Of a stretch of 64,000 nt of DNA, positions 27,981-37,116 are shown one piece after another. The notes below the pieces were generated by a model, which worked only from the letters and a program-made list of their open reading frames with translations, was not told the origin of the DNA and did no database searches. Location of the stretch: contig NZ_JADILU010000004.1 in NCBI RefSeq assembly GCF_015319355.1, positions 310,001-374,000 of the forward strand, written 5' to 3'. This stretch comes from Psychroserpens luteus (lineage in GTDB: Bacteria; Bacteroidota; Bacteroidia; Flavobacteriales; Flavobacteriaceae). A program made the translations under genes and the position numbers. Position 1 is the first letter of the stretch, and the number at the start of each line of letters is the position of its first letter.

Positions 27981-28791
27981 ATAATGCTTTATGTTTTGAA
28001 TTAATAAGCTCTCCTTCTTGGTTTATTTGCCATGAAGCAGAAGCATTAGCTGTTTCAAAATAGTACTTTTGTTCTTCTGTTAAATTTTGAAAATCTAAAT
28101 ACCAACCTCCATGTCTTGCTTGTAAAGGATAGTCTGTTCTCCAACCTTTTGTAAAATCTTTGAGTTGATAGTTATAATTTGGTTTATAGATAGCAAAAGT
28201 GGTATCAATTTCGGCTTTGTACACATTAGGTTTAACCTTATAACTCCAATATTGCGCTTCCCATTGTATGATTTTATTTTTATTAGGATTTGAATCTAAA
28301 ATATCATCTAGTTTTAATGAAAACCCGACTTTATTTCTATCATAAGCTTGATCTAGAAGCTTTCTAAATGTTTCTAAAAAATTATTTGGACATTCATTTA
28401 CAGGAACAATATCTGCATCTGTAACGACATAATATCCTTTACTGTATTGTTTAAATATATCATTACTTTTCCAAAATGATAAGTGACCAACATTCTCTTT
28501 CAATCTATGAATAGTCGTTAGTTCTTTAATAGTATCAAAATAATTTAATAAAGGTTGATACGTCGAATTATTATCAACGATAACTATAGTAGTATACTCG
28601 TTTTTTATAAGAAAATCGACCAATTGTTTAAGATAAAAAAGCTGATTAAAACTAATAATTACAATTGGTATACATTTAGGATTTTTAAGTTGCGCTTTAA
28701 CCATAGAATTAAAATTATGGTGATACCAAACCTTAACTTTATTCTTTATAAGTTTATTTAATTTTATGAAACGTGCTTTAGTTAACATCAT
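27967..28791 (-). CDS. GT2-like glycosyltransferase
   Basis: 274 aa. After a basic N-terminus, CIPIVIISFNQLFYLKQLV, TIVIVDNNSTYQPLL and YYVVTDADIVPVNE form a GT-A-like nucleotide site with a DAD metal motif. The C-terminal half (ARHGGWYLDFQNLTEEQKYY) is unlike ordinary GT2 proteins and resembles proteins from other polysaccharide loci annotated only as hypothetical glycosyltransferases. Donor and acceptor unknown. Confidence 0.75.
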   Translation of the reverse strand: MMLTKARFIKLNKLIKNKVKVWYHHNFNSMVKAQLKNPKCIPIVIISFNQLFYLKQLVDFLIKNEYTTIVIVDNNSTYQPLLNYFDTIKELTTIHRLKENVGHLSFWKSNDIFKQYSKGYYVVTDADIVPVNECPNNFLETFRKLLDQAYDRNKVGFSLKLDDILDSNPNKNKIIQWEAQYWSYKVKPNVYKAEIDTTFAIYKPNYNYQLKDFTKGWRTDYPLQARHGGWYLDFQNLTEEQKYYFETANASASWQINQEGELINSKHKALYDNE

Positions 28792-28816
28792 ATACTACAT
28801 TAAGGGCTTTACTATA

Positions 28817-29755
28817 TTACCTTTTTTTAAAATATAGTGTTGTAGAGCGTTTGTTTTTTGTGGTTAACGCTTTAAGTGATTTTTTAATAAAGTCCTTTTT
28901 AGACTTATAGTTAGTTTTTGAACGTGGAATGTCAATTTCCTGCAAATCAAATTGTTTTGCTAAAGTTAAAATTGTTTTTGTTTTAAAACAATTAATATGT
29001 TCCAAAGGAGCAACAGCATTCAATGAATTTAACTCTCCTTTCTTGGCGTTCCAATTCATATGTTTTAAAACCTCATCTATAGCATTTCCATCTGGCACAC
29101 TAATCTTTATAACACCATTTGGCTTTAATATCTTTAACAATACTTGAAGTGTTTCTTTTGGATTTGGGATGTGTTCAAAAACTTGATCTGTATTGATATA
29201 ATCAAATTCATGATTTGATAACTCTGCTTCACTCAATACTATGATTCCATTTTTTTGGGCATAAGTTATTCTTGCTTCAGATAATTCTAAACCAAAAACA
29301 TTACAACCAAATGCTTTTGCCATTAAACACCATTTACCCCAACCCATGCCAAAGTCTAGTAACTTTAAATCTGATGGTTGCTTTTTAAAGAAACTAATTA
29401 TATCTACCATTTGATTAGCGTAAGTTTCATAATACCAAAGTGGAAACTCCTTTTGTTGTTTAAGAATAACATCTGCCTTTATCCATTTCTCATAAAGCCT
29501 AAACATCAAATCATTATTTGGTATATTTTCTTGAAACACTAAATCGCAATTAGAACAAAACATCAAGCTATAATCTGTTTCTTTCAAAAACTCATGTTCT
29601 ACACCTCCTTGTGGAATATAAAAATTATCTAGATACGTTTTAATCTCCTCACTTTCGTATGACTCACAATATTTGTTCTTTATATTACTTGAATCACAAA
29701 CCGGACAAGAAGTACGTTTAATAAAATGATTATTTAATTGAGAGGTCTTACTCAT
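28817..29755 (-). CDS. Class I SAM-dependent methyltransferase with N-terminal zinc-binding motif
   Basis: 312 aa. Residues about 17-75 have two Cys-x2-Cys pairs (CPVCDSS and CSNCDLV), as in sugar C-methyltransferase-type proteins; the SAM domain follows with LKLLDFGMGWGKWCLMAKAFG, VFGLELSEARI, and FDYINTDQVFEHIPNP. In this locus it probably methylates a sugar or a chain end. A methyl cap recognised by the Wzt C-terminal domain is a possible role, but that is inference. Confidence 0.85.
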   Translation of the reverse strand: MSKTSQLNNHFIKRTSCPVCDSSNIKNKYCESYESEEIKTYLDNFYIPQGGVEHEFLKETDYSLMFCSNCDLVFQENIPNNDLMFRLYEKWIKADVILKQQKEFPLWYYETYANQMVDIISFFKKQPSDLKLLDFGMGWGKWCLMAKAFGCNVFGLELSEARITYAQKNGIIVLSEAELSNHEFDYINTDQVFEHIPNPKETLQVLLKILKPNGVIKISVPDGNAIDEVLKHMNWNAKKGELNSLNAVAPLEHINCFKTKTILTLAKQFDLQEIDIPRSKTNYKSKKDFIKKSLKALTTKNKRSTTLYFKKR

Positions 29756-29811
29756 TTTTTAATATACTTTTTGTTATTACTAATTATAGGCTCTTAACTT
29801 AAGAGGCTAAA

Positions 29812-30786
29812 CTACTTTAAAGGCTTTAAAATATTATAACCTCTACCAAAAACCCTGTAAGATGTATAAGCCAATAGCATTTGACTGTAAAAATTTATTT
29901 TTCTAAAAACCGAAACATCAACATGCTTTAGAGTTTTTTTCAAACCAGACATGATATGACTTGCAAATTTAAATTTCCCTTCTTTAAGTAAATCTTTAAA
30001 CATTAATGTTTGCATTTCTAAAAACTTTAAATGCCCTTTTGATGACAATTGACTTAGGTGATTAGTTATGATTTCATCCTTAACTTTTAGGTTAGACTCA
30101 ATCTTTATATCACTAGCGTAAATATTATTAGACATATTATCATCATGTCGATACATTGAAACTAGTTCATCCCCTATTGCCTTATAATTACTATTAATTG
30201 CAAGTGCTTTAATATGAAAATCATATTCTTGAGATTGTTGTAAAGTCTCATCAAAGGATAGCTCATTTTTTTCAATAAAATCTCGTCTCCAAAGCGGAGC
30301 CAAAATAGACCAAAATATATTGTATAATATATAATCTTCAAATCTTTGATTAGAACTAATCTGTTTTGCGCGTAAACCTAAAAATTCTTTAGTATTTTTA
30401 TCTATCCATTTGGTTTGACAGATACAATATGGTGTGCCACTATTTTGTGAAAGTATTTCAACTTGAACTTCAAGTTTATTACTCTCCATTATATCATCAC
30501 TATCAAACCAGTTGATAAATTCTCCTTTACTTTGTTTAAAACCAAAATTCCTACAAGCATTAGCTCCTTTAGGTTTGAATTCTGGACGTTTATAATATTG
30601 AAATCTAGCATCACTAATTATGTATTCATCTAGTAAAACTTTTGTATTATCTGTGGAGCCATCGTCAATCACAATGCATTCCCAATTAGTATAAGTTTGA
30701 TTTTGAATAGAGTCTAAAGTGTCACAAATTAACTGTTCTCTATTAAATGTTGGGATTATTATGGATACTAATGGCTTTAATAACAT
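29812..30786 (-). CDS. Glycosyltransferase, GT2 family
   Basis: 324 aa. PLVSIIIPTFNREQLICDTL, CIVIDDGSTDNTKVLL and FINWFDSDDIMESNKLEVQ give a canonical GT-A site with D-x-D. C-terminal about 80 residues are basic and amphipathic. It precedes, in transcription order, the methyltransferase gene, with a 56-base gap holding an imperfect hairpin. Confidence 0.9.
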   Translation of the reverse strand: MLLKPLVSIIIPTFNREQLICDTLDSIQNQTYTNWECIVIDDGSTDNTKVLLDEYIISDARFQYYKRPEFKPKGANACRNFGFKQSKGEFINWFDSDDIMESNKLEVQVEILSQNSGTPYCICQTKWIDKNTKEFLGLRAKQISSNQRFEDYILYNIFWSILAPLWRRDFIEKNELSFDETLQQSQEYDFHIKALAINSNYKAIGDELVSMYRHDDNMSNNIYASDIKIESNLKVKDEIITNHLSQLSSKGHLKFLEMQTLMFKDLLKEGKFKFASHIMSGLKKTLKHVDVSVFRKINFYSQMLLAYTSYRVFGRGYNILKPLK

Positions 30787-30814
30787 ACAATTCTACACTA
30801 ATTTAATAAATGTT

Positions 30815-31111
30815 TTATTTGTTTTCTTTAATTAATAAATGAATCTGGCTAGCTATAATTTTTGAACCATATCTATTTTGGTCAGAAAAAGAGTCTCCTA
30901 TTGTAAAAATATCAAACTTTTGGTCTTTTATTGTATCAAGATCTGAAAATTTGCAATAAACTTCTCAGTATTAAAATCATCTTCAAACTGATCTCTATAA
31001 GTAGCGTTGACAGGGATCTTACCCAGTCTATTTAAATCTCTTCCAGATATCGTATAGCAAACTAATTAATGGCGAAATAAATAATAACAGATGGAATAGA
31101 TAACGTCTCAT
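30815..31111 (-). pseudogene. Decayed N-terminal fragment of an SGNH (AlgX/AlgJ-like) acyltransferase gene
   Basis: The 337-base gap between two GT genes is not empty. An ATG at 31111 opens a membrane anchor (MRRYLFHLLLFISPLISLLY) that soon stops. A second frame continues with SGRDLNRLGKIPVNATYRDQ and FEDDFNTEKFIANF. A third frame then gives DLDTIKDQKFDIFTIGDSF followed by SDQNRYGSKIIAS, and stops at 30815. GDSFSDQ is a clear SGNH block-I motif. Two frameshifts separate the pieces and the C-terminal two thirds are missing. It reads as a relic of a polysaccharide acetylation gene, shrunk by deletion. Confidence 0.75.
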
Positions 31112-31123
31112 AAATTGTAAATA

Positions 31124-32329
31124 TTACATAGAACTATAAATACCCATAAGCACTTTAGTTTGTTTTCTAATATCGTGATTAGAATTAATATATTGCTGTC
31201 CCTCAATTGACATATTATTCCAATTATTTCTATTATTTATTAAATCTAAAAGTCCATATTTAAAATCAGAAAGATTTAAAGGTTGTACTACCAATCCTGC
31301 TTTAACAATTTTACTAACATCTCCAACATTTGTAGCCAAAACCACTAATCCAGATGCTTGAGCTTCTAATAATACAGTAGGTAAGGATTCTAATTTACTA
31401 GATAGCAAAAACAAATCAGAATGATGCATCGCATTTCTAACTTCAATAGACGTTTTTGAACCAACTAAAGTAACCCGTTCTGTAAGATCCAATTCAATGA
31501 TTATACTTTGTAATTCTTCACGCTTATCACCTTCTCCTATAATAATATACTCAAAATCTAACAGAGGTTTCATTTTTAACAATTCACCAATTGCTCTTAT
31601 TGCAATATCTAAAGCCTTTTCATCAACAAGTCTTGCAACTGTTAAAATCCTTATTTTATTTGTATTGGAAATTATTTTTTCTCTTTTATAAAAATCAATA
31701 TTAATCCCATTTGTTATTGAGATAATCTTCGCCTTTGGTGCACCAAATTTTGATAAATTTTGATAGTTAAATTCTGAAATTGAGATAACAGCATTAGAAT
31801 AATTAAACAAATCCGCATAAATATCACCACCCTTTTCTATACCCAATCTAATATCATAACCATGAAAAGTTGTAAACAGCTTAATAGGCAACCCTATTTG
31901 TTTAAAAATTACCGCTTCATTGCCATTAGGCCCAAAATGAGCATGTATAACATCTATTTTGTTTTTTAGTAAAAAATGAACTTGATAAAACAATCTTAAA
32001 GATTTTGATTGCTTCCCATATTTTTTAAATTTAAGTGAATTTAAATAATGTTGTATTTGTCCTTTGAAAATAGCACTTAATAGAATGGGGAAAATTTTAA
32101 AAAATCGATAAAATTTATTAGGTTCAAAATAAAAATTCAAATTCACAATACGTTCTTGCAACCTATAAGATTCAAAACCCAACAATGCATCAATTTCTTC
32201 TTCATTGACCAATCCATTTTTAGTGTAAATAAAAACCTCTAAACCTTCATCTAATAGTGCTATAATTTGATCCCTGATAAATGTTTCAGAGAATGTCGGG
32301 AATTTTGAAATCCAAAAAAGCACTTTCAT
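31124..32329 (-). CDS. Glycosyltransferase, GT4 family (WcaL-like)
   Basis: 401 aa. LFWISKFPTFSETFIRDQI opens the protein as in colanic-acid WcaL-type enzymes; HAHFGPNGNEAVIF, ILTVARLVDEKALDIAIRAI and SLPTVLLEAQASGLVVLATNVG complete a GT4 layout. It ends 13 bases before the start of the SGNH relic in map order, so the relic lies directly downstream of it in the transcript. Confidence 0.9.
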   Translation of the reverse strand: MKVLFWISKFPTFSETFIRDQIIALLDEGLEVFIYTKNGLVNEEEIDALLGFESYRLQERIVNLNFYFEPNKFYRFFKIFPILLSAIFKGQIQHYLNSLKFKKYGKQSKSLRLFYQVHFLLKNKIDVIHAHFGPNGNEAVIFKQIGLPIKLFTTFHGYDIRLGIEKGGDIYADLFNYSNAVISISEFNYQNLSKFGAPKAKIISITNGINIDFYKREKIISNTNKIRILTVARLVDEKALDIAIRAIGELLKMKPLLDFEYIIIGEGDKREELQSIIIELDLTERVTLVGSKTSIEVRNAMHHSDLFLLSSKLESLPTVLLEAQASGLVVLATNVGDVSKIVKAGLVVQPLNLSDFKYGLLDLINNRNNWNNMSIEGQQYINSNHDIRKQTKVLMGIYSSM

Positions 32330-32357
32330 ATGAAGTTTTTTTAAAAGTAATTCAGTA

Positions 32358-33389
32358 TTAATTCAACAAAGTTTTACTTCGAAAAACACATTTCGTAAAT
32401 ATAATAAATGCTTCATATGTCGTTAATACAAAGCCTCTAGATTTTTTAATTTCAAGATACTGTTTATAGATAGACATCGAAAATTGTGGATTTTTAAAAA
32501 AATAAAGTTTTAGATTTTTTTCTTCTAACTCATCCATATATGACGTAAACTCTATTTTAGAAAACACTAAAAGCCTATTATTGTTTTCTATAAATTTATC
32601 TTTTAATTCAAAAAAAGTTAGGACTTCGTCCAGCTCCAATTTTTCAAACGATAATATTTTCTTCAGTACATCAATACTAGCTTCATTAAACGTAACATCT
32701 AAATATTCTAACACTTTAATTCTGGTAGACAGTTTACTCTCTAATTGAACTTTTCGCCTTTTATTTGTTACTTGATGTTCATGTACACGATATTTTAATA
32801 AAACGTCTTCTAAATTATGAAATACACCAAAAGGCAGTAAAGAAACCCATAATGCATAATCTTCTGCTGGTTCCTTGGATTGGTCATATTGGATATTATG
32901 AATATCTAATACTGATTTACGAATCATTACTGCAGGATGGGCAAAACAAGATTGAGTTAATAAATTAACTTTTAAATCTTCATCTAAAACTGGAAATTCT
33001 CTAATTTCACTATTACCTATGACTTCATAAAAACTACCACAAACTATAGTATTAGGATTTGATTCCATATACGATAATTGTTTAAACAAACGCTCAGGTA
33101 AAGAAATATCATCGGCATCCATTCTAGCTATATATCGACCCTTAGCAATTGAAAGCCCATAGTTTAAGCTTATTGTATAACCCGTGTTTTTTGACTTTTC
33201 AAAAAGAATAATTCTTGGATCCTCAAAGGACTTTATGATTGAAACCGTCTTATCACTAGAGGCATCATCTATAATTAAAAACTCGAAATTAGAATACGTT
33301 TGATTAATTATGCTTTCAATTGCTACCTTCACATAGTCTTCACAATTGTAAACAGGCATTAAAACTGTAATAGTTGGGTTTTCTGGCAT
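32358..33389 (-). CDS. Glycosyltransferase, GT2 family
   Basis: 343 aa. ITVLMPVYNCEDYVKVAI, FLIIDDASSDKTVSII and YIARMDADDISLPERLFKQ give a standard GT-A fold with D-x-D. About 100 C-terminal residues beyond the catalytic domain end in a hydrophobic/basic segment. Confidence 0.9.
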   Translation of the reverse strand: MPENPTITVLMPVYNCEDYVKVAIESIINQTYSNFEFLIIDDASSDKTVSIIKSFEDPRIILFEKSKNTGYTISLNYGLSIAKGRYIARMDADDISLPERLFKQLSYMESNPNTIVCGSFYEVIGNSEIREFPVLDEDLKVNLLTQSCFAHPAVMIRKSVLDIHNIQYDQSKEPAEDYALWVSLLPFGVFHNLEDVLLKYRVHEHQVTNKRRKVQLESKLSTRIKVLEYLDVTFNEASIDVLKKILSFEKLELDEVLTFFELKDKFIENNNRLLVFSKIEFTSYMDELEEKNLKLYFFKNPQFSMSIYKQYLEIKKSRGFVLTTYEAFIIFTKCVFRSKTLLN

Positions 33390-33426
33390 TAAAATTCTTA
33401 TAGTTATGCAAACTTAATTAATTAAA

Positions 33427-34485
33427 TTAATTAGGCTTGAATCTACTTTTATATTTTAAAATTGGTTTCTCTAAAAGGTAGTACGAGCAAACTGCTGTGA
33501 CGACTACCAATATAATATTCAGCGGAAATTTTTGAATATCTAAATGCCCTCCAGGACCTGTTCTTAAAAAGAGGCCTTGATAGACATACAAACCATAAGA
33601 AATCTTACCTATGAACGCTATTGGTTTAACTTCCAAAACTTTGGTTAGTATATTATCTTGATTGAAATAAATCCATAACAATAATAAAGATACAGCTAAC
33701 GGTTGTAATGTTTCAATAATAATAAAATTGAGGTCTTTTATAATCAATTGACCAAAAAATAATATAAATGATAGTACTAAAAGTTTGATGTCAAAAATTG
33801 ATTTTAAAAAATCATGCTTATAGAATAATATAATTGCTGAGAGCGAACCCATCATTATTGGTAAACAGGCAGGAATAAACCATCTATTAGGAAAAAAATA
33901 ATTAAATAACTGGTATTCTTTTCCTTGAACTGTGAATGGCGTATAATAAACCGTTTTCACTATGATACATACAACAATTAAAGCTACAGCTAGAAAAACA
34001 ACAGATTTAATTTTTTTAAAATAGCTAAGTATAAATGGCCAGATGAAGTAGAATTGCTCTTCAATTGCTAAAGACCATGTGTGCCCTATTTCACTTACAT
34101 AATATTTTAAGGGAACAAAATTATATAAGTAAAAAAAAGAAATAGTTACTGCTAGATAGTTTTTTGGTAAATAGTTTAAAATCATTAGAAGAACTACGGA
34201 AATATAAAACACCAATAATGGTGGTATTAATCTTAAAAATCGTCTAGCAAAAAAATTTTTATAATTAATTTTTTGAAATTCATGTTTTTCATGCAGTAAT
34301 AAAAGCGTAATCAAGAAACCACTTATTGTAAAAAAAATCATTACACCCGTAGATCCAGAAATTAGGTTGAAGTTGTCTTTTAATAAAGAGCCTTGATCAA
34401 GATGATTACTCAACCCTAAATGCGTTAATAGTACAAACATTATAGAAATTGCTCTTAAACCATCAAACCCTTTAATGAATTTCAT
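33427..34485 (-). CDS. Acyltransferase 3 family membrane protein (OafA-like)
   Basis: 352 aa, about ten TM helices. GFDGLRAISIMFVLLTHLG carries the conserved His of acyltransferase-3 proteins, and FFARRFLRLIPPLLVFYIS and GHTWSLAIEEQFYFIWPF are the other typical blocks. It acetylates or otherwise acylates surface sugars. Together with the MBOAT cassette this gives the locus two independent acylation routes. Confidence 0.93.
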   Translation of the reverse strand: MKFIKGFDGLRAISIMFVLLTHLGLSNHLDQGSLLKDNFNLISGSTGVMIFFTISGFLITLLLLHEKHEFQKINYKNFFARRFLRLIPPLLVFYISVVLLMILNYLPKNYLAVTISFFYLYNFVPLKYYVSEIGHTWSLAIEEQFYFIWPFILSYFKKIKSVVFLAVALIVVCIIVKTVYYTPFTVQGKEYQLFNYFFPNRWFIPACLPIMMGSLSAIILFYKHDFLKSIFDIKLLVLSFILFFGQLIIKDLNFIIIETLQPLAVSLLLLWIYFNQDNILTKVLEVKPIAFIGKISYGLYVYQGLFLRTGPGGHLDIQKFPLNIILVVVTAVCSYYLLEKPILKYKSRFKPN

Positions 34486-34499
34486 TGGATATTATTTTA

Positions 34500-35354
34500 C
34501 TACTTAAATAAATTAATAACCCGCAAATACGCGTAATATAATATGCGACGGTATTTCGATTTTTTAAATTTCAATTTACTTATTTCACGGTATTTTTCTT
34601 CTATTTTAGTCTTTACAACTTTTTGTTCTTCGGAATTCAAATGAATATAAATCTTCTGATAAAAATTTAAATAGTTTCGCCTTGCTTTTAAAACATTTAA
34701 ACCAGAATATACACCATCACTGTGCACTCTATAAACACACATTATTTCATCTAAACATTGTATTTGACTATCTTGAGCAACTAACTTATATAAACCCATA
34801 TCTCCAAATGGTATTTGATTAAACCAATTCGGAAATTTAAAGTTTTTTGGTTTACGAAACATCACACTTGCGGTAACAATAAAGTTATTTTGTTTTAAAA
34901 GTTCAATATAATTAAATGGTTTTTTAATAAAAGGTTTTAAAATATCATGTGATTTCAATGTATTATTTGACAATATTTGGGCTCTATGAAAACAGATATT
35001 TACATTGGTATTCTTTTCTAAAAAACCTACCTGCTTTTGAAGTTTTAAAGGGTCTGTCCAGTAATCGTCGCCATCACAGATTGCTACATAACTGCCTTGA
35101 CACTGCTTTAGTGCAAATATAAAATTAGACATCATGCCCATATTTTTTTTTTGATCAAAATATGTTATTAAATGTCCTTTAGGGTGTGTGTTCTTTATAT
35201 TTTTAACACAATCACTTGTACCATCTGTTGAGCAATCATTAGAGATTATTAATTCAATATTAAAATTAGTGTCTTGCATCAAAACACCTTCAATAGCCTG
35301 CTTGATATAATCTTGATGATTATAAGTTATCATAACAATTGAAACTGTAATCAT
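34500..35354 (-). CDS. Glycosyltransferase, GT2 family
   Basis: 284 aa. VSIVMITYNHQDYIKQAI, LIISNDCSTDGTSDCV and YVAICDGDDYWTDPLKLQ are the canonical GT2 blocks, the DGDDYW form being common in polysaccharide loci. It ends 2 bases downstream of the acetyltransferase gene in transcription order. Confidence 0.92.
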   Translation of the reverse strand: MITVSIVMITYNHQDYIKQAIEGVLMQDTNFNIELIISNDCSTDGTSDCVKNIKNTHPKGHLITYFDQKKNMGMMSNFIFALKQCQGSYVAICDGDDYWTDPLKLQKQVGFLEKNTNVNICFHRAQILSNNTLKSHDILKPFIKKPFNYIELLKQNNFIVTASVMFRKPKNFKFPNWFNQIPFGDMGLYKLVAQDSQIQCLDEIMCVYRVHSDGVYSGLNVLKARRNYLNFYQKIYIHLNSEEQKVVKTKIEEKYREISKLKFKKSKYRRILYYAYLRVINLFK

Positions 35355-35355
35355 A

Positions 35356-35997
35356 CTATTTTATTGAAATAATTTTACCAGGTACACCAACAATTGTAGA
35401 GTTATCTGGCACGTCTTTTATTACAACGGTTCCTGCTCCAACTGTTACATTTTCACCTATATTAATATCTGGAATAATAATTGCGTTTGTACCAATAACA
35501 CTTCCACTTCCAATAACACATCGTCCTGATATGTTGACATTTGGTGAGACCTCAACATAATCTCCTAAGTAACAATCATGTCCAATAGTTGAATTAATAT
35601 TAATTAAACAGCCTTTCCCTATTCTAATACTATTCGTTATAATTACACCCGACATTATTGCTGTCCCCTTCCCAATTTCTACATCAAAATTACCAATTTC
35701 AGCATTATTCGATTGAACTATTATAGACTCATAACCTAACTCTAAAAATTTATTGTGTAAATTTTCTCTATGCTTTGGTTTACCAATTCCCAACACAAAA
35801 GATTTGTCTTCAGATTCTGATAAATATTCTACAACTTGGTCATAAGAGTTTAAAATTTTAAATCTATTATAAATTTTTTCAGGTAAATCTTGACTTATAT
35901 CATCAAAAAAAACGATATTTTCATCCTGTAAATTCATATCTATAGAAACAATTTGTAAAATCTCCTTAGCAAACCCCTTGGCTCCAACAATTAACAT
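35356..35997 (-). CDS. PglD/NeuD-type sugar acetyltransferase
   Basis: 213 aa. N-terminal Rossmann-like domain (MLIVGAKGFAKEILQIV) binds the sugar nucleotide, and the C-terminal half is a left-handed beta helix of hexapeptide repeats with the likely catalytic His in STIGHDCYLGDYVEVSPN. Such enzymes N-acetylate UDP-amino sugars. Directly upstream, with a 7-base overlap, is a DegT-type aminotransferase, the PglE-PglD arrangement, so the pair probably makes an acetamido sugar. No matching 4,6-dehydratase is in the window. Confidence 0.9.
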   Translation of the reverse strand: MLIVGAKGFAKEILQIVSIDMNLQDENIVFFDDISQDLPEKIYNRFKILNSYDQVVEYLSESEDKSFVLGIGKPKHRENLHNKFLELGYESIIVQSNNAEIGNFDVEIGKGTAIMSGVIITNSIRIGKGCLININSTIGHDCYLGDYVEVSPNVNISGRCVIGSGSVIGTNAIIIPDINIGENVTVGAGTVVIKDVPDNSTIVGVPGKIISIK

Positions 35998-37061
35998 ATA
36001 GCTGTTTTAATTAAATTACTAATTTTTTGAATATTTGATTCTGACAAACCATAATATAAAGGTAAACAGAAAATGCGCTTAGCTATGCTATCTGAAATCG
36101 GCATTACAACATGATCTAGATAAGGCAAATCATTTAGACTTGGATAAAAATAACGTCTTGGATAAATATCTTCTTTATTTAATATATTTAAAACAGAAAG
36201 CAATTGTTTTTCCGTTTTAAAAATAACAGGATAATAGCTATAATTCCATTTTGTATGGTCTCTAATTTTTATAGTTTGTAGATTAGGGATAAGATTCTTG
36301 TAAGTATTTACTACTCGTTCTCTGTCCTTAATAATGTTCTCTATATATGGTAACACAGACAAACCCATTGCTGCCTGAGGTTCACTCATTTTAGCATTAA
36401 TACCTAACCCATGAAATGCTTCTGGACCGTCATGACCAAAATTATGATGCTGAAACATGCTTTGATATAACTCATCTTTACAAAATAACGCACCTCCTTC
36501 TCCAGTATGAAACAACTTAGTCGCATGAAAACTACAAGTACTCACATCTCCATAATTAAAAACTGATTGATTATTATATATCACACCAAAACAATGGGCA
36601 GCATCATAAATAACTTTTAAATCATGTTTTTTTGCAATGGATTCTATGGCCTCCACATGACATGGATTCCCAAATACATGAGTAGCTAAAATAGCTGTAG
36701 TTTTATCTGTTATTGCTTCTTCAATTTTAGTTTCGTCAATCGTTAAAAAGTCTGGATGTATATCTACAAAAACAGGTTTACAATGTTCCCAAACAATAGC
36801 AGAAGTTGTAGCTACATAAGAGAAAGGTGTTGTTATAATTTCACCACTTAGCCTTAAAGCCTTTATAGCTATTTGTAATGGCAATGTCCCATTGGTCATT
36901 GCAATTATATGCGGTATACATAAGTATGATTTTAATTTAGCCTCCAACTCTTGCACTAAAACACCTCTATTCGTCATCCATCCTGTATCCCAAGCGCGTT
37001 TTAATATAGCTTGATACTCTGTTTGAGGTGGTAAAAAAGTTTTGGTTACGTTAATCAACAT
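35991..37061 (-). CDS. DegT/DnrJ/EryC1/StrS-family sugar aminotransferase
   Basis: PLP enzyme converting a keto-sugar nucleotide into an amino sugar. 356 aa, with PLP-site Asp in VIYDAAHCFGVIY and the Schiff-base Lys in SFHATKLFHTGEGGALF. GHDGPEAFHGLGINAKMSEPQAAMG is the usual substrate-loop block. Partner of the overlapping PglD-like acetyltransferase. A -7 element lies 18-25 bases before its start (37079-37086), hinting at an internal promoter. Confidence 0.92.
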   Translation of the reverse strand: MLINVTKTFLPPQTEYQAILKRAWDTGWMTNRGVLVQELEAKLKSYLCIPHIIAMTNGTLPLQIAIKALRLSGEIITTPFSYVATTSAIVWEHCKPVFVDIHPDFLTIDETKIEEAITDKTTAILATHVFGNPCHVEAIESIAKKHDLKVIYDAAHCFGVIYNNQSVFNYGDVSTCSFHATKLFHTGEGGALFCKDELYQSMFQHHNFGHDGPEAFHGLGINAKMSEPQAAMGLSVLPYIENIIKDRERVVNTYKNLIPNLQTIKIRDHTKWNYSYYPVIFKTEKQLLSVLNILNKEDIYPRRYFYPSLNDLPYLDHVVMPISDSIAKRIFCLPLYYGLSESNIQKISNLIKTAIC

Positions 37062-37078
37062 TGTTATTTTATCGAACT

Positions 37079-37086
37079 CAAATATA
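37079..37086 (-). promoter_or_regulatory. Possible internal promoter -7 element
   Basis: TATATTTG on the minus strand, a perfect TAnnTTTG match, 18-25 bases before the aminotransferase ATG. No TTG is found at 17-23 bases upstream, so it is only a candidate for internal transcription within the long operon. Confidence 0.35.
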
Positions 37087-37116
37087 CCAAAACTATAACT
37101 ATTACATATTTACTTT

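Noticed and set aside
29789-29810. Imperfect hairpin AGGCTCTTAA/TTAAGAGGCT between two locus genes
   Set aside because: It has a mismatch in the stem and no T run on the transcribed strand, so it is not supported as a terminator.
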